Source: Thalassobacillus sp. CUG 92003
GTDB lineage: Bacteria; Bacillota; Bacilli; Bacillales; Halobacillaceae
Direction: 5' to 3'
NCBI RefSeq assembly: GCF_013618635.1
Contig: NZ_JABLSJ010000005.1
Coordinates: 124,001-188,000, forward strand
DNA length: 64,000 nucleotides
Below, piece by piece: positions 1-7,077 of the stretch (positions are counted from its first letter, which is position 1; each line of letters starts with the position of its first letter). Made by a program: the position numbers and the translations under genes. Below the pieces are notes generated by a model, which ran no database searches, was not told the origin of the DNA, and worked only from the letters and a program-made list of their open reading frames with translations.

Positions 1-1091
1 ATGAATTCACAGAACCTGTGCCGGATGCAACAGAGGAAAGCTTACGGGCCAAAGGAATTGTCACCTATAAAGGTAAGGCAAGCTTCCTCGATCCTCATAC
101 AGTTAAAGTGGGAGAAGAGAATCTTACCGCTACACACATCGTCATTGCGACTGGTGCCAAACCCACACCTCTTCCCATCGACGGAGCAGACCACATGATC
201 ACAAGTGACGAGTTTTTAGATCTTAAAGAACTTCCCGAGCGTATCGTATTTATAGGAGGCGGGTATATCTCCTTTGAATTTGCTCATATATGTGCCCGCT
301 TGAACAAAGATGTCGTCATGATTCATCGAGGTCGTCATGTACTAGAAAACTTTGATCATGAAATGACCAACAAATTAGTCGAGCTTTCTAAGGACATTGG
401 CATTGATATTCACACAGGAACTGAAGCTACGTCGATTACGAAGCTTGACAATGGCTCTTATAAAATAGATGTCACCAAGTTTGACCATGAACACACCCTC
501 AAAGCAGATATGATTGTTCATGGTGCCGGTCGCCAGGCAAATATTACAGGGCTGGAACTCAATAACGCAGGGATTGAAGCAAGTGAGAAAGGCATCATAG
601 TGAACCATAATATGCAATCTACCTCTCAGCCTCACATTTATGCTGCTGGTGACGTAGCGGATACACTTGATGCCCCTTTAACACCTAATGCTAATAAGAA
701 CGCTGAGCAGGTCATTCGACACATGTTTGAAGAAAAAGGACTCGAAACCACGCGCCCAACTCCTTCAATTGTTTATACGCATCCTAAACTTGCAGCGGTC
801 GGTTTGACCCAGCAGGAAGCTCAAGAGAAGAAAATTCCTTACGAAGAGCAATCCAAAAACATTGAGGATTACTTTACGTATTCCAGAAAAAAAGATATCG
901 GCGCTTACGCCAAAATTTTAACGAATCCTCATACAGATGAAATACTTGGTGCACATGTGTTAACGAGTGAAGCTGATCATTTGATCAACATCTTCACACT
1001 CGCCATCCAAAAAAATCTCACCAAACATGATCTTGAACATGTGTTATGGGGCTTCCCCACTGCTGAAAGTGATATCCCCAGTTTGTTCTAA
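1..1091 (+). CDS. Pyridine nucleotide-disulfide reductase family flavoprotein, 5' end missing
   Basis: The reading frame is open from the window edge, so the true start and the FAD-binding N-terminus lie outside. The visible part holds the second Rossmann fold for NAD(P)H (IVFIGGGYISFEFAHI), the second FAD contact (IYAAGDVAD) and the C-terminal dimerisation domain. This is the glutathione reductase/dihydrolipoamide dehydrogenase superfamily. In true disulfide reductases the C-terminus carries a catalytic His in an HPT-x-x-E motif. Here the corresponding stretch reads GFPTAESD, so the His is absent. I infer an oxidoreductase that does not use the classical His-Glu dyad. Whether the redox-active CxxxxC exists cannot be seen. 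A bidirectional terminator follows. Substrate unknown. Confidence 0.85.
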   Translation, partial: EFTEPVPDATEESLRAKGIVTYKGKASFLDPHTVKVGEENLTATHIVIATGAKPTPLPIDGADHMITSDEFLDLKELPERIVFIGGGYISFEFAHICARLNKDVVMIHRGRHVLENFDHEMTNKLVELSKDIGIDIHTGTEATSITKLDNGSYKIDVTKFDHEHTLKADMIVHGAGRQANITGLELNNAGIEASEKGIIVNHNMQSTSQPHIYAAGDVADTLDAPLTPNANKNAEQVIRHMFEEKGLETTRPTPSIVYTHPKLAAVGLTQQEAQEKKIPYEEQSKNIEDYFTYSRKKDIGAYAKILTNPHTDEILGAHVLTSEADHLINIFTLAIQKNLTKHDLEHVLWGFPTAESDIPSLF

Positions 1092-1111
1092 GAGATTACT
1101 TTGAAGATAAT

Positions 1112-1167
1112 AAAAGGCTGATGGCTGCCTGCTCAAAATTACTCTGAGACGGCAGTATCAGCCTTTT
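1112..1167. terminator. Bidirectional intrinsic terminator
   Basis: GGCTGATGGCTGCC pairs imperfectly with GGCAGTATCAGCC. It is followed by a T-run on the plus strand and preceded by an A-rich tract that gives TTTTATT on the minus strand. It can end the flavoprotein gene on one side and the tiny-ORF cluster on the other. Confidence 0.7.
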
Positions 1168-1187
1168 TATATTATTTTACATATAAA

Positions 1188-1322
1188 TTATAAGTTGAGG
1201 TGTTTCATTTTATGCGTATTCATCATGTGATGAATGCGTCTGGCTTTTTGATTAGCTCTCATCCGTTCTGATAAAGAGCGTTTTTCAATAGAAATTGTAA
1301 ATATTAAAAAACTCAATTTCAT
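1188..1322 (-). CDS. YrzI-like small protein, 44 aa (copy 1)
   Basis: The ATG at 1322 is preceded at 8 nt by GGAGGA. The product begins MKLSFLIFTISIEKR and has a basic tail. The hydrophobic start followed by an I-x-KR motif is the signature I recall for the YrzI family of Bacillus, whose members begin like MTLN..FFTITIQKR and are about 45-49 residues long. A second protein with the same N-terminal pattern lies 122 nt upstream on the same strand. The function of YrzI is unknown; in B. subtilis yrzI is transcribed together with several minute ORFs. The gene is the last of the cluster before the terminator at 1112-1167. The family call rests on the N-terminal pattern only. Confidence 0.6.
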   Translation of the reverse strand: MKLSFLIFTISIEKRSLSERMRANQKARRIHHMMNTHKMKHLNL

Positions 1323-1356
1323 GACTTTATTCCTCCTTCACTTAAAGGATGTTTCG

Positions 1357-1419
1357 CTAAGCACTATCTTTCTCCACATTTAACCAATCCATAAATACAT
1401 TCTGTTTGACTGAATTCAT
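1357..1419 (-). CDS. 20-codon ORF between the two YrzI-like genes
   Basis: ATG at 1419 opens a 20-residue frame, MNSVKQNVFMDWLNVEKDSA, with a GAGGT/GGATGAGG-type Shine-Dalgarno 5-10 nt upstream. It sits exactly in the gap between the YrzI-like genes. From established work on B. subtilis, the yrzI transcript carries minute ORFs, one of which is cut during translation by the ribosome-associated endonuclease Rae1 (YacP). The Glu-Lys codon pair (gag aaa) near the end of this ORF would be a plausible site of that kind. That parallel is inference. It may be translated without the peptide itself having a role. Confidence 0.4.
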   Translation of the reverse strand: MNSVKQNVFMDWLNVEKDSA

Positions 1420-1444
1420 CTTGACCTCATCCTTTCTTTTAAAA

Positions 1445-1582
1445 TTAGATTTGGGATAAATGCTTAAGCTTACGATCCAACCATTGATCTTGTGCTGTGG
1501 CATGCGAGCCTGGATACCAGGGCTGCCTGCCGTGATTACGCTTCGAGATACGAACTGTAAACATAAAAAATGTCAGTGTCAT
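1445..1582 (-). CDS. YrzI-like small protein, 45 aa (copy 2)
   Basis: The ATG at 1582 has GGGAGG 7 nt upstream. The product starts MTLTFFMFTVRISKR, matching the YrzI pattern (short hydrophobic N-terminus, then a basic I-x-KR motif) and copy 1 in this window. The rest is polar and ends in KLKHLSQI; copy 1 ends in KMKHLNL, so the C-termini also resemble each other (K-hydrophobic-KHL). Two such genes with a tiny ORF between them look like a duplication that diverged. Function unknown; location in the membrane is possible for the first 10 residues but the segment is too short for a full span. Confidence 0.6.
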   Translation of the reverse strand: MTLTFFMFTVRISKRNHGRQPWYPGSHATAQDQWLDRKLKHLSQI

Positions 1583-1657
1583 CACTCATCCTCCCCTTCC
1601 TCTATCATCATATATTTATTAATAAAAAAGGTTGCTTAAAACCCTTTTATTAAACAT

Positions 1658-1689
1658 AAAAAGCCACAGGATCCCACCTGTGGCTTCAA
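1658..1689 (-). terminator. Intrinsic terminator (minus strand)
   Basis: Perfect stem GCCACAGG/CCTGTGGC with a short loop, followed on the minus strand by TTTTTATG. It lies downstream of the 24-codon ORF and upstream of the YrzI-like genes, as a second stop after the hairpin at 1751-1795. Confidence 0.6.
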
Positions 1690-1750
1690 ACGACCATAAC
1701 CACCCGCAGCAAAATAAGACGATAACGGATGATCATAGAAAAAATGCCAT

Positions 1751-1795
1751 AAAAAAGCCACAAATCTACAATATGTTCGATCTGCGGCCATTATG
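1751..1795 (-). terminator. Intrinsic terminator after the 24-codon ORF
   Basis: On the minus strand GCCGCAGATC pairs with GATTTGTGGC (G-U pairs allowed) and is followed by TTTTTT. It closes a transcript of roughly 190 nt that starts at the promoter at 1944-1972. Confidence 0.6.
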
Positions 1796-1825
1796 ATAAA
1801 TTTATTTTAAATAGGTTAAATGAGA

Positions 1826-1900
1826 TTATAAAACAAATTCAGCGCAGGTCGAACCATGCTTGCTATTCAATTGATCTGTCATTACAAATAGTGTTTTCAT
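1826..1900 (-). CDS. 24-codon ORF in its own short transcription unit
   Basis: ATG at 1900 with GAGGT 9 nt upstream opens a 24-residue frame beginning MKTLFVMTDQLN and ending AEFVL. Upstream lies a good sigma-A promoter and downstream an intrinsic terminator, so this is a self-contained unit of about 190 nt. It could be a small protein gene, a leader peptide with nothing left to control, or an sRNA with an incidental ORF. I recognise no family. Supported by transcription signals rather than by homology. Confidence 0.4.
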   Translation of the reverse strand: MKTLFVMTDQLNSKHGSTCAEFVL

Positions 1901-1943
1901 TAGTGTCGACCTCGCTTTCTGAGAAAATTTTCTTACACAGGAA

Positions 1944-1972
1944 ATTATATAGCGATTTCGGCATAAAGTAAA
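1944..1972 (-). promoter_or_regulatory. Sigma-A promoter of the tiny transcript
   Basis: On the minus strand TTTACT (-35, 1967-1972), a 17-nt spacer and a perfect TATAAT (-10, 1944-1949). The start would fall near 1937, about 37 nt before the 24-codon ORF. Confidence 0.6.
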
Positions 1973-1986
1973 GCCTTTTTTTCATC

Positions 1987-2532
1987 CTAGCTGGATAATT
2001 TTCGGGAGTCCGGATCATTATCCAAGTGCTCCTCAATTTTATCGTCTAATTTTTTCAAAATTTTAACCGCTTCTTGTTTATCCATCTGCTTATAGTGATG
2101 AAAACCTAAAGGCTGCTCATCCTTAACATCTGCCTCATATATGACTGCCTGAAGTGGAGTGCGGATAGCGGTCAAATCAAAAGGAAGGTAACTATCCGTA
2201 TGCAGGAGAACAGCGACTGATACTTCCTTAGCCACAAGACGATCTTCCCCTAATCGAATCAACAGTTTATGAGCACGCTCTGCTCCTTTTATAGCATGGA
2301 TATCATGTTTCCTGTATTCTTCATAATCCCATTTCCCATCCCGATACCACTCATAGTGTCCCATATCATGTAACAATGCAGCTTTTGCAGCTAAATCAAC
2401 GTTCACACTATAGTCTTGGGCAAATGAAAACGCATAGCTAGTAACGGACACTGCATGATTGATGCCGGAACGCTGTAAATATTTTTGTGTAATGCGATGC
2501 TTGAATATATCGACTAAAGTGATACGAGACAA
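1987..2532 (-). CDS. HD-domain protein (predicted metal-dependent phosphohydrolase)
   Basis: The product has the HD superfamily core: N-terminal His (SGINHAVSV), the doublet in AALLHDMGH, and further His/Asp residues (KHDIHAIKGAE, LLHTDSY, EADVKDE). This family binds divalent metal and hydrolyses phosphomonoesters or nucleotides; the substrate here is unknown. I chose the TTG at 2532 (SRITLVDIF..., 181 aa) because GGAGGTGG sits 8 nt in front of it, while the frame can be read further upstream to 2589 without such a site. Its stop is at the promoter of the 24-codon transcript, so the two may overlap at their ends. Confidence 0.8.
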   Translation of the reverse strand: MSRITLVDIFKHRITQKYLQRSGINHAVSVTSYAFSFAQDYSVNVDLAAKAALLHDMGHYEWYRDGKWDYEEYRKHDIHAIKGAERAHKLLIRLGEDRLVAKEVSVAVLLHTDSYLPFDLTAIRTPLQAVIYEADVKDEQPLGFHHYKQMDKQEAVKILKKLDDKIEEHLDNDPDSRKLSS

Positions 2533-2692
2533 CGTCCCCACCTCCAAATATTTAAACGTTAATATAGCATGAGAATGAGTTGCAAGCAAGGACGCTTAGC
2601 TTTCACGTGTCAACACTATCATGCGAATGACTTATGCTATAGGATGCACCATTAAAAAAAATGTAGAACAAATCAGATTTATGTGTCTTCCT

Positions 2693-2718
2693 GTTTAATT
2701 ATCTCGTAGCAAGGGTAC
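2693..2718 (+). promoter_or_regulatory. Sigma-B-type promoter
   Basis: GTTTAA (2693-2698), 14-nt spacer, GGGTAC (2713-2718). The known sigma-B consensus is GTTTAA-N12-15-GGGTAT, so the match is 11 of 12. It lies 45 nt before the HPr-like gene and suggests general stress control. Confidence 0.65.
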
Positions 2719-2762
2719 TATTTTACCAAGATAATTAAAGATAGAATACGGGGGTGATTAGA

Positions 2763-3095
2763 ATGAATCAACTGGCAAGCTATCACATTCACCTAAACCA
2801 ATCGTTTACGACCAACGAAGTGATGAGCATTCATAATATGATCCAGCACTTTAATATCGACATGTATTTACACCAGGAAGATTTAATTGCAGATGCTAAG
2901 AACTTGCCCAAGCTATTATCATTCTTTTTATATGCAGACGTGAGTAAGCCGCTGCTTCTCATTATGGATGGTGAAAATGCAGAGCAAGGGTACCAGCAAC
3001 TGACTGAACGATGGTCTGCATTCATTGAAGCTTCATCTCAGCGTGCTGCTTATTCACAATCGTTGATGAGAACAAATAATACAGTATTTGTATAA
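2763..3095 (+). CDS. HPr-like fold protein lacking the phosphorylatable histidine
   Basis: 110-residue cytoplasmic protein. Its outline follows HPr: a first helix ending FNIDMYL, then DAKNLPKLLSFF where HPr has its KSIMGVMSL helix, a strand LLLIMDG and a final helix ENAEQGYQQL. The N-terminal GxHARP active-site motif is not present; the same place reads SFTTNE. I infer a degenerate HPr that cannot accept a phosphate from enzyme I. ATG 2763 is preceded by GGGGTG 6 nt upstream; a GTG at 2754 in frame is possible. A sigma-B-type promoter lies directly upstream and the 47-aa membrane protein gene follows after 30 nt. The fold assignment is moderate; the function is unknown. Confidence 0.6.
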   Translation: MNQLASYHIHLNQSFTTNEVMSIHNMIQHFNIDMYLHQEDLIADAKNLPKLLSFFLYADVSKPLLLIMDGENAEQGYQQLTERWSAFIEASSQRAAYSQSLMRTNNTVFV

Positions 3096-3125
3096 TGGTA
3101 TCTTAACGATCAGGAGGTTATAATT

Positions 3126-3269
3126 ATGGTTGACGATCGAGAAGTGGAAGTAGAACGTAAAGAAAAGAAACAGGATTCCAGCAAAGTTGCCGTAGCTGCT
3201 ATTAAATATATTACCTATCTCATTATTTTCTTTGGGATTCTTTGGTTCGTTATTAATTATATCCTATAA
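3126..3269 (+). CDS. Small single-span membrane protein, 47 aa
   Basis: ATG 3126 follows AGGAGG with good spacing. The first 24 residues are charged (DDREVEVERKEKKQDSSK); the last 22 form one hydrophobic helix (YITYLIIFFGILWFVINYIL), so the protein is probably C-tail anchored with the charged part in the cytoplasm. It follows the HPr-like gene by 30 nt and is followed by a strong terminator, so both are likely one sigma-B-dependent unit. No family recognised. Confidence 0.65.
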   Translation: MVDDREVEVERKEKKQDSSKVAVAAIKYITYLIIFFGILWFVINYIL

Positions 3270-3310
3270 CTTTTAAGCTATAATGTGTACCTTATAATTC
3301 GAATATAAAA

Positions 3311-3342
3311 ATCCCGCCTTTTTTTAAAGGGCGGGTTTTTTA
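3311..3342 (+). terminator. Intrinsic terminator
   Basis: CCCGCC and GGCGGG form the stem, followed by TTTTTT. It closes the HPr-like/47-aa unit. Confidence 0.85.
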
Positions 3343-3488
3343 TGGTGCTTTCTGATGAAATTCATAGCTCATCCGCAGAGTGACACTCTTGTTAATGAGA
3401 AAGAAGCAAACCACCAAATTTGTATGTGTAAAAGGATGATCTCTTTTTTTGATGCAATGCTCATCTTTATTGCCCAAAAGCTTTGATT

Positions 3489-4325
3489 TCACTTGGGTAT
3501 TAAGTGTTTATAAGCTTTTCGTAAATCACTCAACGATTTTAATCGCTCTAATGATACTTCCTTTAGCTCTAGCCCAACTCCCATCACCATCGATTCTAGT
3601 ACAGCAATGGGAGCGACCATCGTATGGAATTCCCACATTTCCCCGCGGTGAGTGTACAAAAAATAGTCCACGTACGCATACATATTCGAAACCAATTGAT
3701 CTGTGATTAAAATAATTTTCACTCCCAAAGAATTAGCATGTTCAAATAATGCTTGTGTTTCTAAAAGCATGTCAACAAATTGAAAAACGATCAAGGTAGA
3801 AGAAGAAGACATGTGTAACATCGATTCATAAATTTCAAATCCACTCTTAGCAATCAATTCAATGCGAATACCGAAACGCTTCAGACGATATTCCAACAAA
3901 TTGCCAAGTCCTTCAGAAGATGCCGGAGCATAAATATATACGTCTGAAGCGTTACATATAGATTCAATAGATTTTTGCAAATGCTCTTTGTTTAGATGGT
4001 TGCCTGTCTGGACCAGATTCTTAAAGTGATGTTCAATCAGTCGATTTAAGATTTGGTTTTCATCCATCTGCTCAGCGAAGTTCTTAAACTTATTCTCCGG
4101 CGTCACTGCAATCCGGCTCTTCATCTCATGCTTGAAAACTTTAAAATTACTGTAGCCAATTAATGGCCAAAACCTTGAGACGGTTGGGACGCTCACGCCA
4201 GATTGATCAGCTATTTCCTTTTCCGTGTGATAAACGATAGAAGCTCCTTGCTTTTCAACCACATTGGCGATTTTTCTCTGCTTGGGAGTAAAATGAATTC
4301 CTTCCAATGAAAATAATGACTCCAT
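3489..4325 (-). CDS. MurR/RpiR family transcriptional regulator
   Basis: N-terminal RpiR-type helix-turn-helix (residues about 10-75: EKEIADQSGVSVPTVSRFWPLIGYSNFKVFK) and a C-terminal SIS phosphosugar-binding domain (about 115-250: DVYIYAPASSEGLGNLLEYRL). Such proteins sense sugar phosphates and repress or activate sugar genes. The start at 4325 (MESLF) lies 6 nt from AGGAGGG; an ATG two codons earlier is too close to it. The gene is divergent from the ECF transporter operon at 4496, sharing a 170-nt control region with a TGAAA-N6-TTTCA dyad. I infer that it controls that operon in response to a phosphorylated ligand. Confidence 0.85.
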   Translation of the reverse strand: MESLFSLEGIHFTPKQRKIANVVEKQGASIVYHTEKEIADQSGVSVPTVSRFWPLIGYSNFKVFKHEMKSRIAVTPENKFKNFAEQMDENQILNRLIEHHFKNLVQTGNHLNKEHLQKSIESICNASDVYIYAPASSEGLGNLLEYRLKRFGIRIELIAKSGFEIYESMLHMSSSSTLIVFQFVDMLLETQALFEHANSLGVKIILITDQLVSNMYAYVDYFLYTHRGEMWEFHTMVAPIAVLESMVMGVGLELKEVSLERLKSLSDLRKAYKHLIPK

Positions 4326-4369
4326 ACACATCCCTCCTATCAGAAGTATAATTCGGTTTCTTTTAAATT

Positions 4370-4385
4370 TGAAAAAAAACTTTCA
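4370..4385. promoter_or_regulatory. Candidate RpiR operator
   Basis: Inverted repeat TGAAA-N6-TTTCA in the AT-rich space between the divergent rpiR-type gene and the ECF operon. RpiR-family operators are commonly AT-rich dyads of this size, but short A/T dyads also arise by chance here. Confidence 0.35.
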
Positions 4386-4495
4386 TTCTTAAAAAAATGT
4401 TTACTTTATTTACAAACCTTATAAGAAACACGGGGAACTAGATTTACGTTTATTCCTTACCATAAGCATTAGAAAACATTAGGGAGGTCATACAC

Positions 4496-5371
4496 ATGAA
4501 CCAATTAAACCGTGAGCAGTATTCACAGTCTCAGAAGATGATGATTTTTATTTTAGCGATGTCATTGTTTGGACTCGCTAATCTATTCACAGAACTATTA
4601 CCTGAATTTGTCCTAGGTCCTGTGGAACTATCCGTTTCGTATCTTGCCTTTATTCCATTGTCATTAGTGATGCTTTTTCATCCTTTGTATGCAGCGGTAG
4701 GAGCTTCTGTCGGCGAAATTATTTTTGGTGATTTACTGTTAGGTGATTTCGGTGGCCTTGGGGAATTAGAAGGTTTTATTGAATTTACGCTCGCGATGTA
4801 TATTGCTGGGTTGCTGGTAACCAATCTCAGAAATAAGAAACAAATTGCTATTGCAGCAATTATAGGTATTGTCATTGATCAAATGTTAAGTACGATCGTA
4901 GATATTGGTAAGGTCTGGTTTGGAATTGAAGAAGTAGAAGCAGTTCCCGGGCTCCCAGAATCTATTCTTGCAATTGAAGGGATTAGCTTCCTAACAGAAA
5001 TGATTATTTCCGGTGTAATTTTTGGTGTGATTCCTACACTATATTTAATTCCAAGACTCTATGGAAAAATTGAACCTTTACTAGGGATTAAGCCCCGAGA
5101 AGGTCGTGTAAAAGCCTCAATGACAAGTTGGGTGTCTGTAAGGTTTGTTATTCTCGCTGTTTTCCTAACCTTCGTGGGGATGGTCGCCGAATTCATGGCG
5201 GAGTTGGATATAAACTTTGCTGTATGGGAGCCTGAGTTTTTAGAACAGTTTGGTGAGGGGTATATTTGGCTGCCGATTTCTGCTGCCGCTATCATCTTCA
5301 TAGTAGCTGTATCAATAGCGGTGAAAATGATGGCGTCTTCAAACCACCATAAAGAAGGAAAGTCAGCATGA
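4496..5371 (+). CDS. ECF transporter substrate-binding (S) component
   Basis: A 291-residue integral membrane protein with about six to seven hydrophobic segments and a conserved-looking acidic/glycine region (GEIIFGDLLLGDFGGLGELEGF). ECF S components give substrate specificity and associate with an EcfA-EcfT energy module; the two genes directly downstream encode such a module, so the transporter appears dedicated (group I). It is longer than typical vitamin S components (about 180-200 aa). ATG 4496 is behind GGGAGG. Its stop overlaps the ATPase start (ATGA). The substrate is not deducible; the RpiR regulator and PHP hydrolase suggest a sugar-like or phosphorylated compound. Confidence 0.75.
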   Translation: MNQLNREQYSQSQKMMIFILAMSLFGLANLFTELLPEFVLGPVELSVSYLAFIPLSLVMLFHPLYAAVGASVGEIIFGDLLLGDFGGLGELEGFIEFTLAMYIAGLLVTNLRNKKQIAIAAIIGIVIDQMLSTIVDIGKVWFGIEEVEAVPGLPESILAIEGISFLTEMIISGVIFGVIPTLYLIPRLYGKIEPLLGIKPREGRVKASMTSWVSVRFVILAVFLTFVGMVAEFMAELDINFAVWEPEFLEQFGEGYIWLPISAAAIIFIVAVSIAVKMMASSNHHKEGKSA

Positions 5372-7077
5372 GTGAACCAATCATTACAATAGAGCAAGTA
5401 TCATTCAAATATCCTGGTGGAAGTGAATGGGTCCTCCAGGATTCATCTCTTACCGTGAATAAAGGAGAATTTTTAGCAATCATCGGAGGCAACGGAAGCG
5501 GCAAGTCCACCTTGTGCAAAACCATCAATGGACTTATACCTCATTATTATACAGGGGACTTTGAAGGTTCAGTTCTTGTGAACGGGATTAACACATATGA
5601 ATCTACCGTCTCCGTTTTGAGTCAAAAAGTAGGCTATGTGTATCAAGACTTCGAAAACCAACTAATGCGTCCGACGGTTTTCGAGGATGTCGCTTTTGCC
5701 CCATTAAACTTCGGAGAACCAAACTTTAAAGAAAAAGCGGAGTGGGCTTTAAACGTTCTAGGCTTAACGAATATTAAAGATAAAAGCATCTGGCAGCTTA
5801 GTGGAGGACAAAAACATTTAACTGCAATTGCAGGCGTTCTAGCTTTAAATCCAGAGATCCTTATTATTGATGAGCCCGTTGCGCAGCTAGATCCGCATCA
5901 CGCGAAAGAAATCTACGAAAAATTAAAAGTCCTTCAACAAAATCACGGAAAGACCATTATCGTTATTGAACATCATACAGAATTCATCGCCGATTTCTGT
6001 TCAGATGTAGCACTCCTCGATCAAGGTGGAGTGTTATGGAAGCATGACGTGAAAGCGGGGCTTCAAAGGATTGATGATCTTCTGGTGCGTCAAATCTCCC
6101 CTCCGCAGGTGACCCAGGCAGCTGTTAGCGCACATAATCCGAGCAGTAATGAACTCCCCATCACCATTCATGAAGCCGCGGATTATTTTCGAAAGTATAA
6201 GAGAAACGATGCCGGCAAAGAGAAGCATGTTCCTCCATTAAATGAAAAGACAGAAGAACTAGTAAGGCTTGAACATGTGAGTCATTATGCAAAGTCTCTG
6301 AAAAACAAGAAACACGTCATACTAGACGATATTCATTTATCCATCAGAGAGAGAGAGCGAATTGCTTTGGTAGGCACTAATGGAGCGGGGAAGTCTACAT
6401 TGATGAAAAGCTTGGCTGGCATTATCAAACCTTCTGAAGGTACAGGTCAAATTGGGCCTTTCGAACTTGAGAAGACGTCACTTGAGAAGTTATCTCAGGT
6501 TGTAGCTTATGTGTTTCAAAATCCAGAAGAAATGTTTATTGAGGATAGTATATCGAAAGACTTGTCCTTTTTCGCAGATTCAAGAAAATTAAAAATGGAG
6601 GAGTTCCTGCAGCAGTTAGTTACTTCTTTCCGTTTGGAGAAGGTTATTGACAAAGATGGCCGTCTAATCAGCGGAGGGCAGCAAAGAAGATCCGCTTTAG
6701 CTATTGGCCTTGCAATCCAACCGTCACTCCTCATGTTAGACGAACCAACAGCAAGCCTTGATGTGAAAAGTCGTCAGGAGATGGTCAAAACCTTACATCA
6801 AGCAAGTAACCAAGTTAAAAGTGTGTTAATTGCTACACACGACATGCAATTAGTAGCCGAGTGGGCAAGCAGAGTCATTGTCATGGATAAAGGCAAAATC
6901 ATATATGATGGGCTCCCAGTGGACATGTTTGCAAAAGATTATATTTGTGACCTGGCAGGATTAATCCCTCCTCAAATTGTGCAGCTTTCCAACCAGTTGA
7001 AGTTAGATCCTGTAGCTTTATCCATCTCCGATTTTATGAACCATGTAGAAATGGAGGAGAGCTATGGAGTTCGTTAG
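5368..7077 (+). CDS. ECF transporter double ATPase (fused A1-A2)
   Basis: 569 residues with two complete ABC domains in one chain. The first has Walker A GGNGSGKST (40-48), signature LSGGQKH and Walker B ILIIDEPVAQLD; the second has GTNGAGKST, SGGQQRR and LLMLDEPTASLD. The linker region (about 245-300) is charged. In ECF transporters two ATPases power the T and S subunits; a fused form occurs in dedicated systems such as the B. subtilis YkoD type. It overlaps the S gene by 4 nt and the T gene by 14 nt, so the three are translationally coupled. Confidence 0.9.
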   Translation: MSEPIITIEQVSFKYPGGSEWVLQDSSLTVNKGEFLAIIGGNGSGKSTLCKTINGLIPHYYTGDFEGSVLVNGINTYESTVSVLSQKVGYVYQDFENQLMRPTVFEDVAFAPLNFGEPNFKEKAEWALNVLGLTNIKDKSIWQLSGGQKHLTAIAGVLALNPEILIIDEPVAQLDPHHAKEIYEKLKVLQQNHGKTIIVIEHHTEFIADFCSDVALLDQGGVLWKHDVKAGLQRIDDLLVRQISPPQVTQAAVSAHNPSSNELPITIHEAADYFRKYKRNDAGKEKHVPPLNEKTEELVRLEHVSHYAKSLKNKKHVILDDIHLSIRERERIALVGTNGAGKSTLMKSLAGIIKPSEGTGQIGPFELEKTSLEKLSQVVAYVFQNPEEMFIEDSISKDLSFFADSRKLKMEEFLQQLVTSFRLEKVIDKDGRLISGGQQRRSALAIGLAIQPSLLMLDEPTASLDVKSRQEMVKTLHQASNQVKSVLIATHDMQLVAEWASRVIVMDKGKIIYDGLPVDMFAKDYICDLAGLIPPQIVQLSNQLKLDPVALSISDFMNHVEMEESYGVR

